Shown here one piece after another: positions 1-13,010 of a stretch of 64,000 bases of DNA (its first letter is position 1; each line of letters starts with the position of its first letter). The notes under the pieces are model-generated. The model made no database searches and was not told where the DNA came from. It was given only the letters and a program-made list of their open reading frames with translations. A program made the translations under genes and the position numbers. The stretch comes from Zhengitettix transpicula. Taxonomy: Eukaryota; Arthropoda; Insecta; Orthoptera; Tetrigidae. The stretch is from the NCBI GenBank assembly GCA_037074705.1, contig CM073592.1, positions 51,382,129-51,446,128 on the forward strand, read 5' to 3'.

Positions 1-1691
1 ATATAATAAAAAGAGAGCGTCAACTGCAACTGACATTAAATTTACACTAATGTCATCAGTTAATATATCATTTCGTTTGACGGACAACTTTCCGTCGAAC
101 GTAGTCTCAAAGTGAACACAATCAATGACACAGATTAGTCATTACTAATTTTAGTTTTATTAAAAGTTTTATGAACAAGCTGTATCAACATATTTTTGAA
201 TCATTCTATGACACGGATATAATTTAAAAGGTCACGTTCAATAATATTCAGTTGTATCCAAGTAGGTTTATCTCCAAAATTGCAATATATATTGGTTTGA
301 TATTAAAAATTTTGGACGAGTGAAATATCAAACACTAATATTTTAAACAAAATATATAATTATTATTTGAACTTAATAAGTCCATTCATTATACTTGAAA
401 TTTTTATTCCGCTGTAATTATGTTCATTCATTTTTGCTCTGTTTCTGTAAATTTTATACGGTTTTTATGATGCAATTCAAAGCTTTAATTTCATTTCTAC
501 TTTAATTAAATCCAGAAAATATTTATTTTCTCGGCATACGATATAACATGTTTCCGTTAAATTTTAGAAGACAAATATAATATAAATGAAAAAAAAATTT
601 ATATCAAACATATTATCTTTTATAATATCAATATTTTTTTAGCGCATGAATGGTGAAATATTTCCAATATTAACATTCATTAAATTTCCATGTTCTAACA
701 TTACGGATAATATATATTGGTTTATTATATAATAATTAAATATGGCATGAGCAACCTCACAATAAATTTATTCCCAAAAATAATTGAAAGTAACTTAAAA
801 ATTTAATACATAGTTGTTAACTGTAAATTTTGAAACCCTTCGCGTTTAATATCTTAATTTTATTTTACATTGTATTTAAATAATTGATACTTCTGAAAAT
901 GCCCCAGATATTGGGAAGAAACGTCGTGCTTCACTTTAATTATATTATTAACGTTAAAGTTAGTTTAAATCAGTGAATAAATTTGTTCTATCTGAATTTA
1001 CCAAATTTCATTATTTTACGCTTTTCCTAGTTCAATATTATTAATTAATATCCAACAAAATATTAAATTTTGTTATCAATACTGTTTCAACAAGAAAACT
1101 AATATTTCTACATGAATTTAGATAATGTTGATAATAAAAAAAATATCTATTTATAATGGAAATAAATAATATATATCACATAAAAATTTATTTTTTAATA
1201 AATATTATAATTTTCTGGCTCAAGGACGTATATATATATATTTGTATTATTTGGATAATGTTTAACGACTATTGCGTTTCGTTCTGCATGCACAATGGCG
1301 TAATCTAACCTTGCTTTGAGATTTACAACTTGTTTAAAACTGTTGAAATGTAATGTCTTCAAGTGATTGAGCATCATTTCCACGCCGAAGGCTGAAGTAA
1401 CCCGTCAGGCTGCAGGTACGTTACCTAGAAGTGTTTTGTCCAGCAGTTGTCGTCAAAATTTTAAAATTCCTGTCACTAAATCTGCTATTTTGCACTTTGG
1501 GAGGAATGCGATAGATAAAGACGAAATTTATTTTACATCTATTTCGGCTGTGATAAAATTGACTAGAAAGTTTATCGCGCTTTTAATGATGATGTTTACG
1601 TTGTTAAGGGATCATTAAAAAACTCGTAAGTAAATAAACATCAGCCAATTTTAAGTCAGAAATAATAATTTATTAATGTGAAATTAAAATA
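1..1691. other. no recognised gene
   Basis: Strongly A+T-rich. A 62-codon open frame on the - strand at 1195-1383 (HLKTLHFNSFKQVVNLKARL) looks protein-like but matches nothing I recognise. Confidence 0.6.
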
Positions 1692-1920
1692 CGTTTATCA
1701 TTTCTTATTTCGCGATCTCATCAGGTTCAACTTTAAAAAAAAAATTGATAGAAAACAATTTAATTCTCATACTAAATTATACAATTTGGCTACATCATTC
1801 AGTATATGTGTATCAAAATATTTTTTTTAAATTTAACTTTACATTAATAAACTATTTTTTCTCACTTAAAATTGGCTTATGGTTATTTATTTATTAGTTT
1901 TCCCAATAGTCATAATATAT

Positions 1921-2780
1921 TGTGGTGACCGACAATGTGTATAATGAAAGGATTTTTTCTAATTTCTGTAATATTCATATTGTCAGCGTAATATTGTGGA
2001 ACAGGATTTGTTGGAAACATTCATCGTTGCGCATGAATGTGAGCATTCATTCGTATTATCGTCGGCGGCTTTTTGAGGTTGAAAGCTTGGACGAGAGAAC
2101 AGTTCAGTCCAGTCTGCAATGGGAACCAGCCAGTAGCGGTCATGTGAGTAGACGATAGAAACCTGAGCAGTAAAGTTCAGTGGGCTGATGGGTGTTGGAT
2201 GGAAAAGTTCTACAAAGAATGTTGACCGGAAATTTAGCAAAGTAAAACAGAGGTTATGGAATAAGGTTTTGAAAAGGTTGTGTTAAATAAAATACATTTA
2301 AATCATTGTTAAAGTGAATAAGTAGTGTTTTATAAAAGCTGCTCTGATGATTTGATAGTACAAAATTTCCATTGTACATCTAGTATAAAAATTGCGTACC
2401 GTCAGATTTCTTAAATTTTTTATCAAATTACTTCAGATTTTTATAGATTTTTTCCTTTGTTAACGAGTCTCTTGTAAATTTAATTCATTATTTTGTAACA
2501 TTTAGTTTTACTTTAATTCAGTTATAATTGCGGATTACTATAACTGTTAAAGGCCCGATAAGCGACCCTGAAGATTTTAACAATTTAATAAAACCTCATT
2601 ATTTACATTTACATTATTATTTACATTTTTGTTGTACAAAATACAACTAAATATAAATAGTAATAAACGTTTTGTATATAAAATTTAATTGGATGTTATT
2701 ATTACATTTATCTTTAATTTACTTATGACATTAATTGGCCGCAACGTGTTTTTTGTTTGAACTTTAAATCATTAAATACA
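1921..2780 (+). repeat. solo-LTR-like repeat, diverged copy
   Basis: Starts TGTGGTGACC after an AT run and ends AATACA before (TA)n. It shares ccgtcagattt, a GACCCTGA-like block (gcgaccctgaag) and a late ggccgcaacgtg block with the copies at 3251, 27522 and 51559, and its first 200 bases resemble 20650 onward. No internal retroelement genes adjoin it. Confidence 0.45.
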
Positions 2781-2799
2781 ATATATGTATCATATATAT

Positions 2800-2825
2800 T
2801 TATATATATATATATATATATATAT
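2800..2825. repeat. (TA)n microsatellite
   Basis: Near-pure TA run after the LTR-like copy ending at 2780. Confidence 0.9.
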
Positions 2826-3219
2826 CATAAAAAACTGTGTCTTATTCACGATATTGTGGCCTTGTTATTTCCACCACTTTCTTATTATTGTGGTTGATTG
2901 GTGTTTTAATTAAATACATAATTTAATTTACTATCAACCAAATTATATTTCCCTATATTCAGTATACGTGTGCACGTGTAACACTCTCGTTGAACGTCTG
3001 GCTATAACTATCAATGCACGCGCAGCTCAGCAGAGTGATGCCAACTTTACATGCCTGGTGTCAACATTTCCCTATTATTTACATATTTAAATCGCATTAA
3101 TACGTACATTACATTATTTACAAATATCCAACCATGCATATATAAATACAGACATATACATCTAATTATGAAGTGTTTTTTATATTGTGTTAAATATTTT
3201 TAATTGAATTAAAAGTCTT

Positions 3220-3221
<2 letters not shown>

Positions 3222-3254
<33 letters not shown>
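3222..3254. repeat. (TA)n microsatellite
   Basis: Pure TA run bordering the LTR-like copy that starts at about 3251. Confidence 0.9.
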
Positions 3255-3256
<2 letters not shown>

Positions 3257-4214
3257 GCCAGTTAATTAATCAATTAATTGTTTTGAAATAAATTTGAATT
3301 GTTTAGCAAAAAGTTTGTATTATAGCGAGAGCGATCCGAACGACAATGAGTGGTGAGCTCTGTTCCTATTATTGAGAGCGCGGAATGGCGTTTAAGCGCG
3401 CTAAAGTATAGTGAGTTGGTCGTTGCGGGCTGGATTATACAGAGGTCAGACATCGGCGAGCTTAGTATAATAAAGTTGGTGAATCATTGGAGAATAGAAT
3501 CGGCGGACGGTGGAAACGTTGCAGAGAACGCTCTTTATAAAACTGAGCAGAGTAAAACATTCACCGAGATATTGCAACGTGAATATTGTAAAGTAATACC
3601 AGTTTCGTCAAAATAGGACTTCGTACAATCTTCGTGGAGGAATTGTTGCGGAATAACATTGGTAAATTATTCTAGAGCGGAGCAATCAACGGAATACAGC
3701 CAATCTTGCTAAAGTGTAGAATCAGTGAAAACCAAGGCATGATATTAAATAATTAAAGAGTGTAAAAGTGTCCGAATGAGGTAAAATTAATTGTTCTGGT
3801 ACCAGACCGACGGTCTGTAAGTAACATAATTTTGAATAATATTGTAAACGCAAATTGAAGGATAAAGTCAGATTTCGTTCTCTTTTAATTGTAAATCAAA
3901 GATAATTTCTTTACTTTTTTATTTCTTTCATTCTGTCGACATATTGTTTAGAAAAATTGTGAACTGTTTTGTTAATTTTTTTTTTGAGTTCATTATCAAA
4001 CCCAGTAAAGACCCTGGGAGGACAGATCTCAAATTTTGTTTGTAATTACCTCCATTCTATGAAAGCCACAAAACGAAATAAATATTTTTATTTGTAAATT
4101 TTTGATAATCATTTCTTTTTATTTAATAAAAGTAAACCTGTTGTTTATTACATAAATGGCTTCCACAACGTGGGTCAAATTAATTAAACGACAATAAACC
4201 ATTTGATTATTACA
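3251..4214 (+). repeat. solo-LTR-like repeat in (TA)n
   Basis: A 964-bp unit between two (TA)n runs. It begins as a decayed TGTAATGCC and ends GATTATTACA. It shares tcttcgtggaggaattgttg, gtcagatttcg, cccagtaaagaccctg and a late block at about 4158 (tggcttccacaacgtgggtc) with the 27522 copy. AATAAA signals are present. TG...CA ends without internal genes suggest a solo LTR; a TA-targeting DNA element is the alternative. Confidence 0.55.
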
Positions 4215-4654
4215 ATATATATATATATATAAACTCAAATTATTTTTTTGTAAAAATATAAAATTAAACGCAAATATTTATTAGCTAAAGGTTTTACTCT
4301 GGAAATCAAAAATAATTTATTTGTAGCATATAATGGCTACTCTCAAAGAAAGGTAGGCGAAAAATCGACACAGGAAATGTTTTTCACGAGTCTAGACGTT
4401 GTAGCATGCAATTACCGTGTCTATATTGTGGCCACTGGATATACTCTCGATGCTAATGACCCTCCGGAACTTATACGGCACCGGTGCTCGTTGGATTGGC
4501 GTCGTCAGCTGTTCCGAATCTCTCGTTGCTTTAATGGGCTGGTCACCAAAGTCGGCTAGATTGCGCTGGTCTTTAATTTTAACTGACGACTGATGATTTT
4601 GTTACACAAACAATTTGTTCTGTTGGAACAAACCCACCTCTCGTAACATGAGTT

Positions 4655-4895
4655 GTCCCATTGAAATAGTCGGCCAGCTGCCTCCTGAACTGGTCGGGAC
4701 ACGGAGAAGCAAATTTTGTGTCCCCCACCATCCCGCTATCGGAAGGGCGTGGGACAAGTACCAAATGCCCGACCAATCTGATGCAGGTTTTCTAGGGTTT
4801 GTCCTTCATCACTTTTAGGCAAATTCCGGGGGCCATAGTTAACCATTGGCTACCTTCCTCTACACTTTCGCATCCCCACCTTTCAAATCGCCTTT
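4655..4895 (+). repeat. dispersed repeat family 1, truncated copy
   Basis: Matches the right arm of the 34.7-kb inverted repeat from ggccagctgcctcctgaact through the ggctaccttcctctac block to ctttcaaatc, then ends in unrelated sequence, so its A-rich end is missing. The family is not recognised. Confidence 0.7.
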
Positions 4896-6801
4896 CAGCT
4901 CAATTGCACGGCGAGGCACCGACCCTAACTATGAAAAACATTTTCTAATATGCGCCTTGCCTGCGCGCATTTACAAAATTTATACAGCAATTATGTTTGC
5001 TTTCCAGAGATATATAAAATTACGTAAACGCTTGTGGGGTAACGAGCGCCACACTGCGTATAAATTTGATAAATATGAGACCAAAAAATCAGTTAAATTG
5101 GTAATAACTGTTCTTGCCAATTTAGACTTACGCAATTGAACAATCATACTGCTTGTTCTCGTTCGAACAAAGAACGATATTTAATATGAGCGTCTGCCAA
5201 GTTCAAATTTTCTCCCTTTATTTGCTAGTGAAGACCTCCACAGCCGGGTGGTTCAGAGATGAGAGACGCAATGCAAACTTTTCCACGTTCTGCAACGTCG
5301 AGTTCCAACAAACGAATCCCATAATATACCTTCTTCATCAAAGAAAGCGTTCGTGTGTGTTCCATTTGGATGTTTAATTTCTACCTCAATCAGAATATGT
5401 TTGTGCAGTATTAAATTAATTAAACCCTAAATAATAAAGTTAATTAAATACTGTTCGATATAAAAATGTGGACAAATGTTTTCTTATAACATAATAACTA
5501 TAATTACCTAAATAAAGTTGTGGCTCAGAATTTAGAGTGAAACGGTGTTGCTACTCCTAAGAGGTCAATTAAAATTTTAAAAAATAAATCGTTCCAGCTT
5601 TGAAACTTGTTGACTGTTATGGGGGGTGATACTTTTTGGGTACCCATTGTCTAATTAAAGAGGGAGAATATACGAGAAAAGTGAGGAAGTATGAATAGAA
5701 AATATAAGTTGTACAATAGAAATGAAGTTGTCTAGCAAAATTACGCTAAAGTCGAAATAGCTGTCTCTCCAGGGAAAGGATTTCGTAAGTGTTGAGACCC
5801 TTCTAGTGTGCCTCTGAATGGCGTTTCATTGAGGACTAACAGAGTTTATTTGCTGTTCGAAACGTTGGAGTAATCTCTACTTTCACTCCGTATTTAACTT
5901 TTTCTTCAGGGCAGTTTATTAAATCGTCACTTTCAACTTCGCTAAATAAACCTGTCTTCTTGTATCTCGCGGCCTATATTTTCTTATTTTACTCGTTGAT
6001 TTTCCTCTTTACTGTATAGCTACAGTTTTCCTTTGTTTTTTCCTTCCCTTTATCGTCATTTATTCAATGGATACATTTAAATTATTATCACCAAAGAGCC
6101 CTTACAGCAACTATTGATTTAAATTTAATGACAGAAAGAGATTAGAAATGTATGAAAAGTAAGGTAGTAAGTAAGGTAGTAAAGTTCATAAGCATGCTGA
6201 GGGATAGTTATTAATATCACTGATTTCCTCCTTAACGTTTCAGTCGAATCACAACGCGAAGAAAATAGAAATAGGTTCAAAACGTTGTTGTTATTTAAAT
6301 CTTATTTTTTTATTTGTTGTTTAATTAGTTGTTCTTCCTCCTTTTTCTCGCCTTTCCTTCCTCTTTACTGAGGCAACCAAATACCCGAAAAATACTTATA
6401 ACACGATAGGCATTAGAAAATATTCATAATTAGCATATTTTTTTATCATTGTACGATACATCAGTCTACTTGTCTTACAAATCTTCATCTGGCATACGAC
6501 CAAAATTTCTGGGTATGTCCATTATTTAAGAATAATTATTTTTTCGTAAGTATAGTTTATAATATTAAAGAACCAAAACTACTATTACAAGATTATAATT
6601 AAATTTAACAATGTGTTTCAGTCCCAATGCGAATCCTCATCTTGTTTACAATAATAATAGTAAATTATAGATATGATAGTACAACGTTATTTGCTTATTG
6701 GCAATGATTATTAAAGACATGAAAAAAGTTAAATAGTATCAAATGTTTGGAAGATTTATATGTAATCTTACAACTTTTTAGCATTGGTCTTCTATATATT
6801 T
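4896..6801. other. no recognised feature
   Basis: A+T-rich with short open frames of up to 97 codons (4846-5139) that lack recognisable motifs or splice structure. Confidence 0.6.
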
Positions 6802-7185
6802 TACTATCTGATTACCCGGCGTTGCCCGGGTACCCATTATTAAACTCAGCGACATCCATAACCACGGATTTGATCTCGTTTTTTTGCGTTATGTTTATGT
6901 ACCGCTCCTCCATCCCCATTAAGCTTTCCTCCATGCCGAAATAGGTTGAAATTTAGAGAAATCTAGAGAAAATCTATCTCTTTGACCCCAAAAATTTTTA
7001 TTTGTTCGAAAATACCGGCCGTTTTAGCATATTTGAAAATTTCCACCGGCATCCCTGGGATGTTTTTCCGGTTCGCAAGGAACCCGTGTACGAAATTTTT
7101 GTGAAATTTTCTCCACGGGTGAAGATTTTTATGCGGTTCATACACACAAACGTACAGTCTATTTTATTTATTAGAAGATAAGCTT
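6802..7185 (+). repeat. dispersed repeat family 2, single-monomer copy
   Basis: Begins ctgattacccggcgttgccc, then aactcagcgacatccataac, then a block with aaaaatttttatttg and cggccgttttagca, and ends with catacacacaaacgtac and a TTTATTAGA tail. The family is unclassified; no coding capacity is seen. Confidence 0.6.
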
Positions 7186-8714
7186 TGAATTTTAACTAAT
7201 AGTGCAATTATATCTATAATTTTATATATGTATTATTACCTCATGAGGGCTCACATTAGGACTGAAACATTTTGTCAAATTTAATTGAATAAATAATAAT
7301 TTTTCAAATTTCTGTACAGAATTTCCAATAATATATTTATATCCATATTCGAGAATTTCCACCGCATCTGTTTTTCCAATTCATTACTCTTTTGCAGACA
7401 TTTATTTCCTTCTAGAGGAAGTGATCAGTAGCATTTAATTCCGATCTTGCGAATTTTAACGGCAATGAGAAAATTTTTAAGCGGCGTCCTCCCACTGATT
7501 CCGCGAAGTGACAAACTCACAAAACCTTTGAAGTGTTTCCTTGAGAGCTGAAAAAAAGGAGAGGAATCGTGACTACTGGCGTACATTATCAAGGGCCACG
7601 AGTTCCAACTTGGAGCTGATTTACGGATTTCTTCCACCCTTGAACAATGCTTGTTTCCTCATCCTCGTATAAGGTAGTTCACTAAAAACATATCTCAATG
7701 TTTCTCAATCAATTATTTAGTGTAATTAACGGTTCTCGGGTTGAAGTCTTTTAGATATGTAAACGCTCCGAAAACAGCTTTCACTAACGCAGATTATTAT
7801 TAAGTAGACGTCGTGGAATTCTATAAGACATTCGTCCTTTAATTCTTTGAGTTGTAGCCGTAATGCAGGTCAAGGTCGATACATTTTGTTTTTATGGATA
7901 CGTGAAGTACGAACTACACGGGGTCTGCAGTATAGTAAAAGTGAACGTTCGGGGAAACTGTTTTTAGATTTCCCACGAGCTATCCGCTTCCTCCCACAGC
8001 CGCAAGGCCTTCCGGAATCTGTCATCATCTACCTAACAGCTGTGTACGGACCAAGTCTTGGCAACTGCAATAAAACTCCTCCAAACAAACCTCGGCTGCC
8101 GCGGCACTCTGCTAAAACAAATGCTGATAGTTTGGTCTCGGTACCATAAACAGCAGGGCGTGTTAGTGTGACCTCCACTACGACGTCCATTCCGTTAACT
8201 ACGGTCTGCACTCAGAGAAGTCGCCGTGGCAGCCAAACGACATCTAGGGCGACGAACAACGGAGGTCTTCCATTTCAAATTTAATGTCCCAATGGTGCGC
8301 TTAACTTGTGGCAATTTATTCCGGGAGTTGCATGGAAAAGAAGTATGTGAAATTTCTCTTCCACTCTAAAAAAATCACATACTATTTCTCTAAATTAAAC
8401 AACGTAACAATAAAACGTTTTACATTCCATTACTAGGCTCTGTTTCGTCACGAACATCACGCAGAATCGCTGCTTCTCCTACACTACGATCATTAAACTA
8501 ATTTTTCCAATAGTCTAACCTAAACCGTGCAGCAAGTCTCTATATCCAAACAGAGAATTACAGAAGTACGAATTATTCAATCTTACCCATATTAAAACAC
8601 ACGAATCTTCACGGTCACAAACTGAAGTTTACGACAACGCCCCTTCAAGCAACAGTAATGAGAAATAACATGGAGTTAAAAGTATGTTATAATTTAACAA
8701 CGCAAAAATAACAC
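7186..8714. other. no recognised feature
   Basis: Mixed composition. 7930-8280 is GC-richer with overlapping open frames on both strands (100 codons at 7847-8149), no recognisable product. Confidence 0.55.
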
Positions 8715-8965
8715 TAATAAACAACGTTTTTATTGGATTTGGCTCGCATCTGGATTTTTTCGCGTTATTTTTATGTGATGCCACTCCACACCCACCCTTA
8801 AGGGTGCTCCACTCCGAATCCAGAAAGGGGTCGAAATTATACACAGAGCACATGTAGAGAAATTCTATAAATCTCATTGATCCCGAAAAATATTTATTCG
8901 ACGCAAAAATCAGCCAGTTTTATAGAAAAATTCTATCACTGCAAATCCCCGCTCAGACCCTACGA
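8715..8965 (+). repeat. dispersed repeat family 2, partial monomer
   Basis: Contains cgcgttatttttatg, cacccttaagggtgctcc, gaaaggggtcgaaattatac and a tattcgacgcaaaaatc block as in the 32.6-kb copy. Ends are missing. Confidence 0.5.
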
Positions 8966-9724
8966 CCCCGGCCCATCACCGCTCATTGCCCTGATTTTTT
9001 AAATAATAAAAAAGTATGTATGTATGTATTTACGTTAATCTCTATACAGATTTAAGTTCGTGTACAGAATTAAACAAAACTTAGTACACATATTCTTAAA
9101 ACACGAAAACAATAATGTGGGGGTTAGAAACATCTAGCATAAATGAGGAAAGAATTATAATTGAAAATTATCATTTTGTGTTAAATTACTGCGCGCCAAG
9201 AGACCGTGACGTAACGCGAGAGAGAGACGTTACTACTCGACGAGCAAAGGAAATAGTTCCTTTTTCCTGAATGAAATTTAGCAGAAATATTTTCATTGAA
9301 TAAAAATTTTATCGGTAATACTCCATCGAATGATAACTAAAAAACATTACCAAGTACTTTACGAAAATGTAAGTTAATTTTCGTGCCATATTAGTGACTC
9401 CAATATGGCGACCATTTGTTTATCTTATTAATCTACCTAACAATTACATCAATTTAATCTTTCATAATATCTGAATACTGAGGGACTATTATATCCTGCA
9501 ATACGCAAGGAGTATATTTAAGTATTCTATTCGTAAAGAAATTTGTACGTTTGTTGGGATTGATGCAATGAAATTAAATGTATTTTATAGATAGCTGTTC
9601 AATTAATGCACTATAGGTCGAAAGTATGTACGGAAATAGGAACAGTTAGGTTTAGGTTAAATAACTTCTTGACTAAAGATTAATATAGAATTAAAAACTT
9701 TTTCGGGTTTATAAAAATAAGTAC

Positions 9725-9860
9725 ACGGGCAACGCCGGACTCCCAGCTAGTCATAAATAAACTCAGCGACATCCATATCCGTGATTTGACTTGAATTTCG
9801 ATTATTTTTGCTCTTCCGATGACGGGAGAGTGGTTTGCTGTGGAGACGCAGCAAAGTTGT
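9725..9860. repeat. dispersed repeat family 2, head-to-head 5' scraps
   Basis: An inverted 5' end (cgggcaacgccggactcccagctagt) is followed by a direct aactcagcgacatccatatc block, so two fragments meet here. Confidence 0.45.
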
Positions 9861-10869
9861 TACAGAAATAGTGAAAAAGAATTCCCCTCTTCAGAAATCA
9901 GGTTTGGTAATTTACTAACGTGAACTACGAGTACGCTACATAAGGTGCACTTACGACAAGATAAACTTGTGGGTCAGAGATAAAATCTTGAAAGCAGCTG
10001 AGTACACAATAAACATCCCTGTCAACAGGTTACGAGACTATAAAATAGTTCTGGCTTACTTTAAAGAATTATCTTTAAGTCAAAGCACAGGTAAAAATAA
10101 TAAATAATCGTACAACTAACAAATGCTACGGCGTTTTTTAAATTTACTCTCGCTATTTTAATAAAATTGCAATTAAAGTTAAATAATTATGGTTAAAAAT
10201 AATTGTGATACAAATATCAAGGAGAAAGTTCAAAGTTGAAGTTCACCATGCTGTTTACTTGTCTGACGTCAGGACACTCTGATATGCGCCGAACGCTATC
10301 AGCTGGCTGAAATTGGAAGCTGGGACACCCAAATTCAAGGTTTTAAAATACTTAGAAGGTTTAATACAACTCAAAAACAGAAATATTCATTAAAACCAAA
10401 ATTAACAGCTTTAACCAATGAACTTCGAATGTTTAAAACAAAATTTTACATTACATTGTTGATCCACCATTTCGGTTGCCAAGTTTTATCATAGATATTC
10501 ACGAGATAAATTTACAAAAATACAATCGTTACTCACATTTTAAATTTATTATTAAAATTCATTAAATGTCTCTATCATGAGGGTATTTTGGGGTCGATAT
10601 TTGCTGATATAGATTTGAAGAAGATATAGAATATATAATTTGACCACCTCATTATGTACAGGTTTTAGACATTCTCTAAAGCACCATTTGCCTGGGACGT
10701 CTGGTATTAAAGCGTGTTGAACCGAATTTGTTCTCATATAATATACATTTTTTTGCATAATTCTATATTTTTTCAGAAAATCTGTATTTTAATTGAGAAA
10801 AAATACTCAACACGAAACTGTAACTGCCTTAAAAATGTATCTTCTAATCATAATAAAAGAGAGTTTGTT
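9861..10869. other. no recognised feature
   Basis: A+T-rich; nothing recognised on either strand. Confidence 0.6.
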
Positions 10870-11803
10870 TGAATGTATAAATGTGAGTTTGTGTGTGTGT
10901 TTGTACGTATGTATTTTCCGGATACAAATCTATAGCAGTGAAGAAAATTTCACCACATTTCCTACACGTGTTCCTTGCGACCAGTAAACAAACACTGTCA
11001 GGGTGCGAAATGTCTGCCACACCCCGGAGCGGGGGTGGGTGGAAATATTCAAATTGCTAAAACGGCCGATATTTAACACGGATAAATATTGTTAGAGGTC
11101 AAAGAGATTGACTGTGTTTCTACCGGTATTATCTGTGTATAATTTCAACCCGTTACAGAGTAAGGAACACCCTTAGGAATGGGGGTATAGGTGCGTTACT
11201 AGAAAATAACGTAAATTAAACCGAGATTGGAGTCAAATCAGGGGTTATGAATGTTATGAGTTTATTTATAACATCTGGGGTAGGATGAGCTGGGCGGAGA
11301 TGAACAGTGGTAGAAATTTTCAAACATGTTAACCGGCCGATTTTTGCGTTGAATAAACATATTTCGCGATCAATGAAATTTATAAAATTTCTCTACATGT
11401 TCTCGATCTATAATTTCCACCCCTTTCGGGATTGAGAGCGGAGCACCGTTAAGAGTGAGGGTGGAATGTCATTACATAATAAAACGAAAAAAAAAACGAG
11501 ATTCATGTCAAATCTGAGGTTATGGATGTCGCTGAGTTTAATTGCGACATTCAACTTCTTGTTTAACCAACAGTTGCGGGGGTGGAAATTTTAGAACATG
11601 TTGAAACGGCCGATATATTCGTCGAAAGACACTTTTTCGGGGTGTATGTGTTCAACCCTTTTCGGCATGGGAGTTGAGAACATTTAGGGATAGGGGTCAT
11701 GTCGCGTTTCATAAAAATAACGTAATAGCAACCGAGATTGGAGTCAAATCGGGTGTTATGGACATATAACAACCCGGGCAACGCCGGGAATCCAGTTGGT
11801 CTA
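10870..11803 (-). repeat. dispersed repeat family 2, copy with about three internal monomers
   Basis: On the - strand it starts at ccagctggattcccggcgttg-like sequence (11803) and ends in the cacacacacaaac tail near 10880. Marker blocks recur: the inverse of gattggagtcaaatc at about 11225, 11497 and 11736, and cggccgat at about 11063, 11334 and 11607, giving monomers of about 235-276 bases. Confidence 0.6.
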
Positions 11804-12729
11804 TAATAAAAGTCGGTTGTTTTATTCCAATTTTAGAACTTCATAAATGTCCCTGATAGGGACGCCCACATCCCTGTATTGCCATAGTCTACATTATTTT
11901 GGAAGAAGAACTTAGCATGCGCCTGGTATATATTAGGTACATCTCTAAAGAACAAGGGTGGCAAATAGCTATTCGAATTGAGAATTTTTTCCATAGACTC
12001 ATTATAATCGAAGTAGCTGTCTTTTATAGTCAGGGTCGAATCATAATTTCGAACTGTTTTCATTCTGGAAATGGTGTTTTTTTTTGGCTAGGAGTGTACA
12101 AATAAATGCTTACAAACTGGGAGATTTTTCTTTAACTCCACCTCTGTTATCCACGCCAGCGCGCCCTGAGCCTACCATACATTTCCTTGCTGCTTTGCCG
12201 ATCGGATTTCCAATTGCTTTCAGAGTCGACCCTGGAATCCCATAGACAATGCTGAAAGATCGTCATTCACAGCATTTGCAGCCATTATGGAGCTGATTCA
12301 TCGGGACCGTTGGGGAGGGGGAGGAAGGGGGGCAACGCCCCGCCACTAATTTAGAACCTCTCTAATGGCACTTCCTGAGTCCGCCCACGCAACTGGGCAA
12401 ACAAGAGGGCTACGACATATTTGGCTCTACTTTACATCGTGCAATCACACTGACCACTAGAATTAATAATTCGACCACAGCTAAAACCGGGTTGGAGCAA
12501 ATTGGCTTGGGAACCAAAGTAGGTCAGAGGCTGTACTCACTTTGGCAAATGGACGAATAATAATGTAATTAATTATTAGATAAGTTAAAAATATTTAAAA
12601 TTTGACGACAAAAGTAAAATCACAAATTTGGCAATATAACAAAAAAGGATTGCTTTTCTTATTGTATACATTTTTATAGGACTGAGTACGCTTATTAAAT
12701 TATTAATAATATTATTATTAATACAACAA
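11804..12729. other. unclassified stretch with GC-rich island
   Basis: 12140-12540 is GC-richer, with a G-run at about 12310-12345 (ggagggggaggaaggggggc), possibly from an old element. No coding sequence is recognised. Confidence 0.5.
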
Positions 12730-12770
12730 ATGACCTTATAAAGACACTTTATTTTTTATTTATATTATTA

Positions 12771-12803
12771 TGACGTTTCGATGCCTTTTTGTGTCTTCTT
12801 CAG
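12771..12803 (-). ncRNA. hammerhead-like motif 2 (left arm)
   Basis: CTGAAGA, an imperfect stem, then GAAAC followed directly by GTCA on the - strand. It is the inverted partner of 12934-12968, and the two arms share flanks including aaagtgtct. Confidence 0.35.
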
Positions 12804-12933
12804 GTATTGCCCAAATATATATAATAAAACACTAGCACAACTAAACGAATAACATGTTCTTAAATTGACACAGTTTTGAAAAAGGAGTTCCAGGCAAACA
12901 ATTCTCTTAATGCTAACAAGGTTGTAGCAAGAC

Positions 12934-12968
12934 CTGAAGAAGATACAAAAAGGTATCGAAACATCGTC
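12934..12968 (+). ncRNA. hammerhead-like motif 3 (right arm)
   Basis: CTGAAGA, perfect 5-bp stem GATAC/GTATC closed by an A-rich loop, GAAAC, then ATCGTC. GTC is a usual hammerhead cleavage triplet. One extra A sits between CTGAAGA and the stem. Confidence 0.4.
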
Positions 12969-13010
12969 ATAATATAATTTTTTTAAAAAAATAAAAAGTG
13001 TCTCTTTAAT

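Larger units (their letters stand above)
12730..13010. repeat. inverted repeat with hammerhead-like arms, 12.8 kb
   Basis: Left arm about 12730-12805, right arm about 12931-13005, separated by about 125 unrelated bases. The arms share the CTGAAGA...GAAAC motif, an AT-rich tail and an aaagtgtct block. Confidence 0.7.

Noticed and set aside
1195..1383. 62-codon - strand frame with protein-like composition
   Set aside because: No family recognised and no continuation as an exon; kept only as a note.
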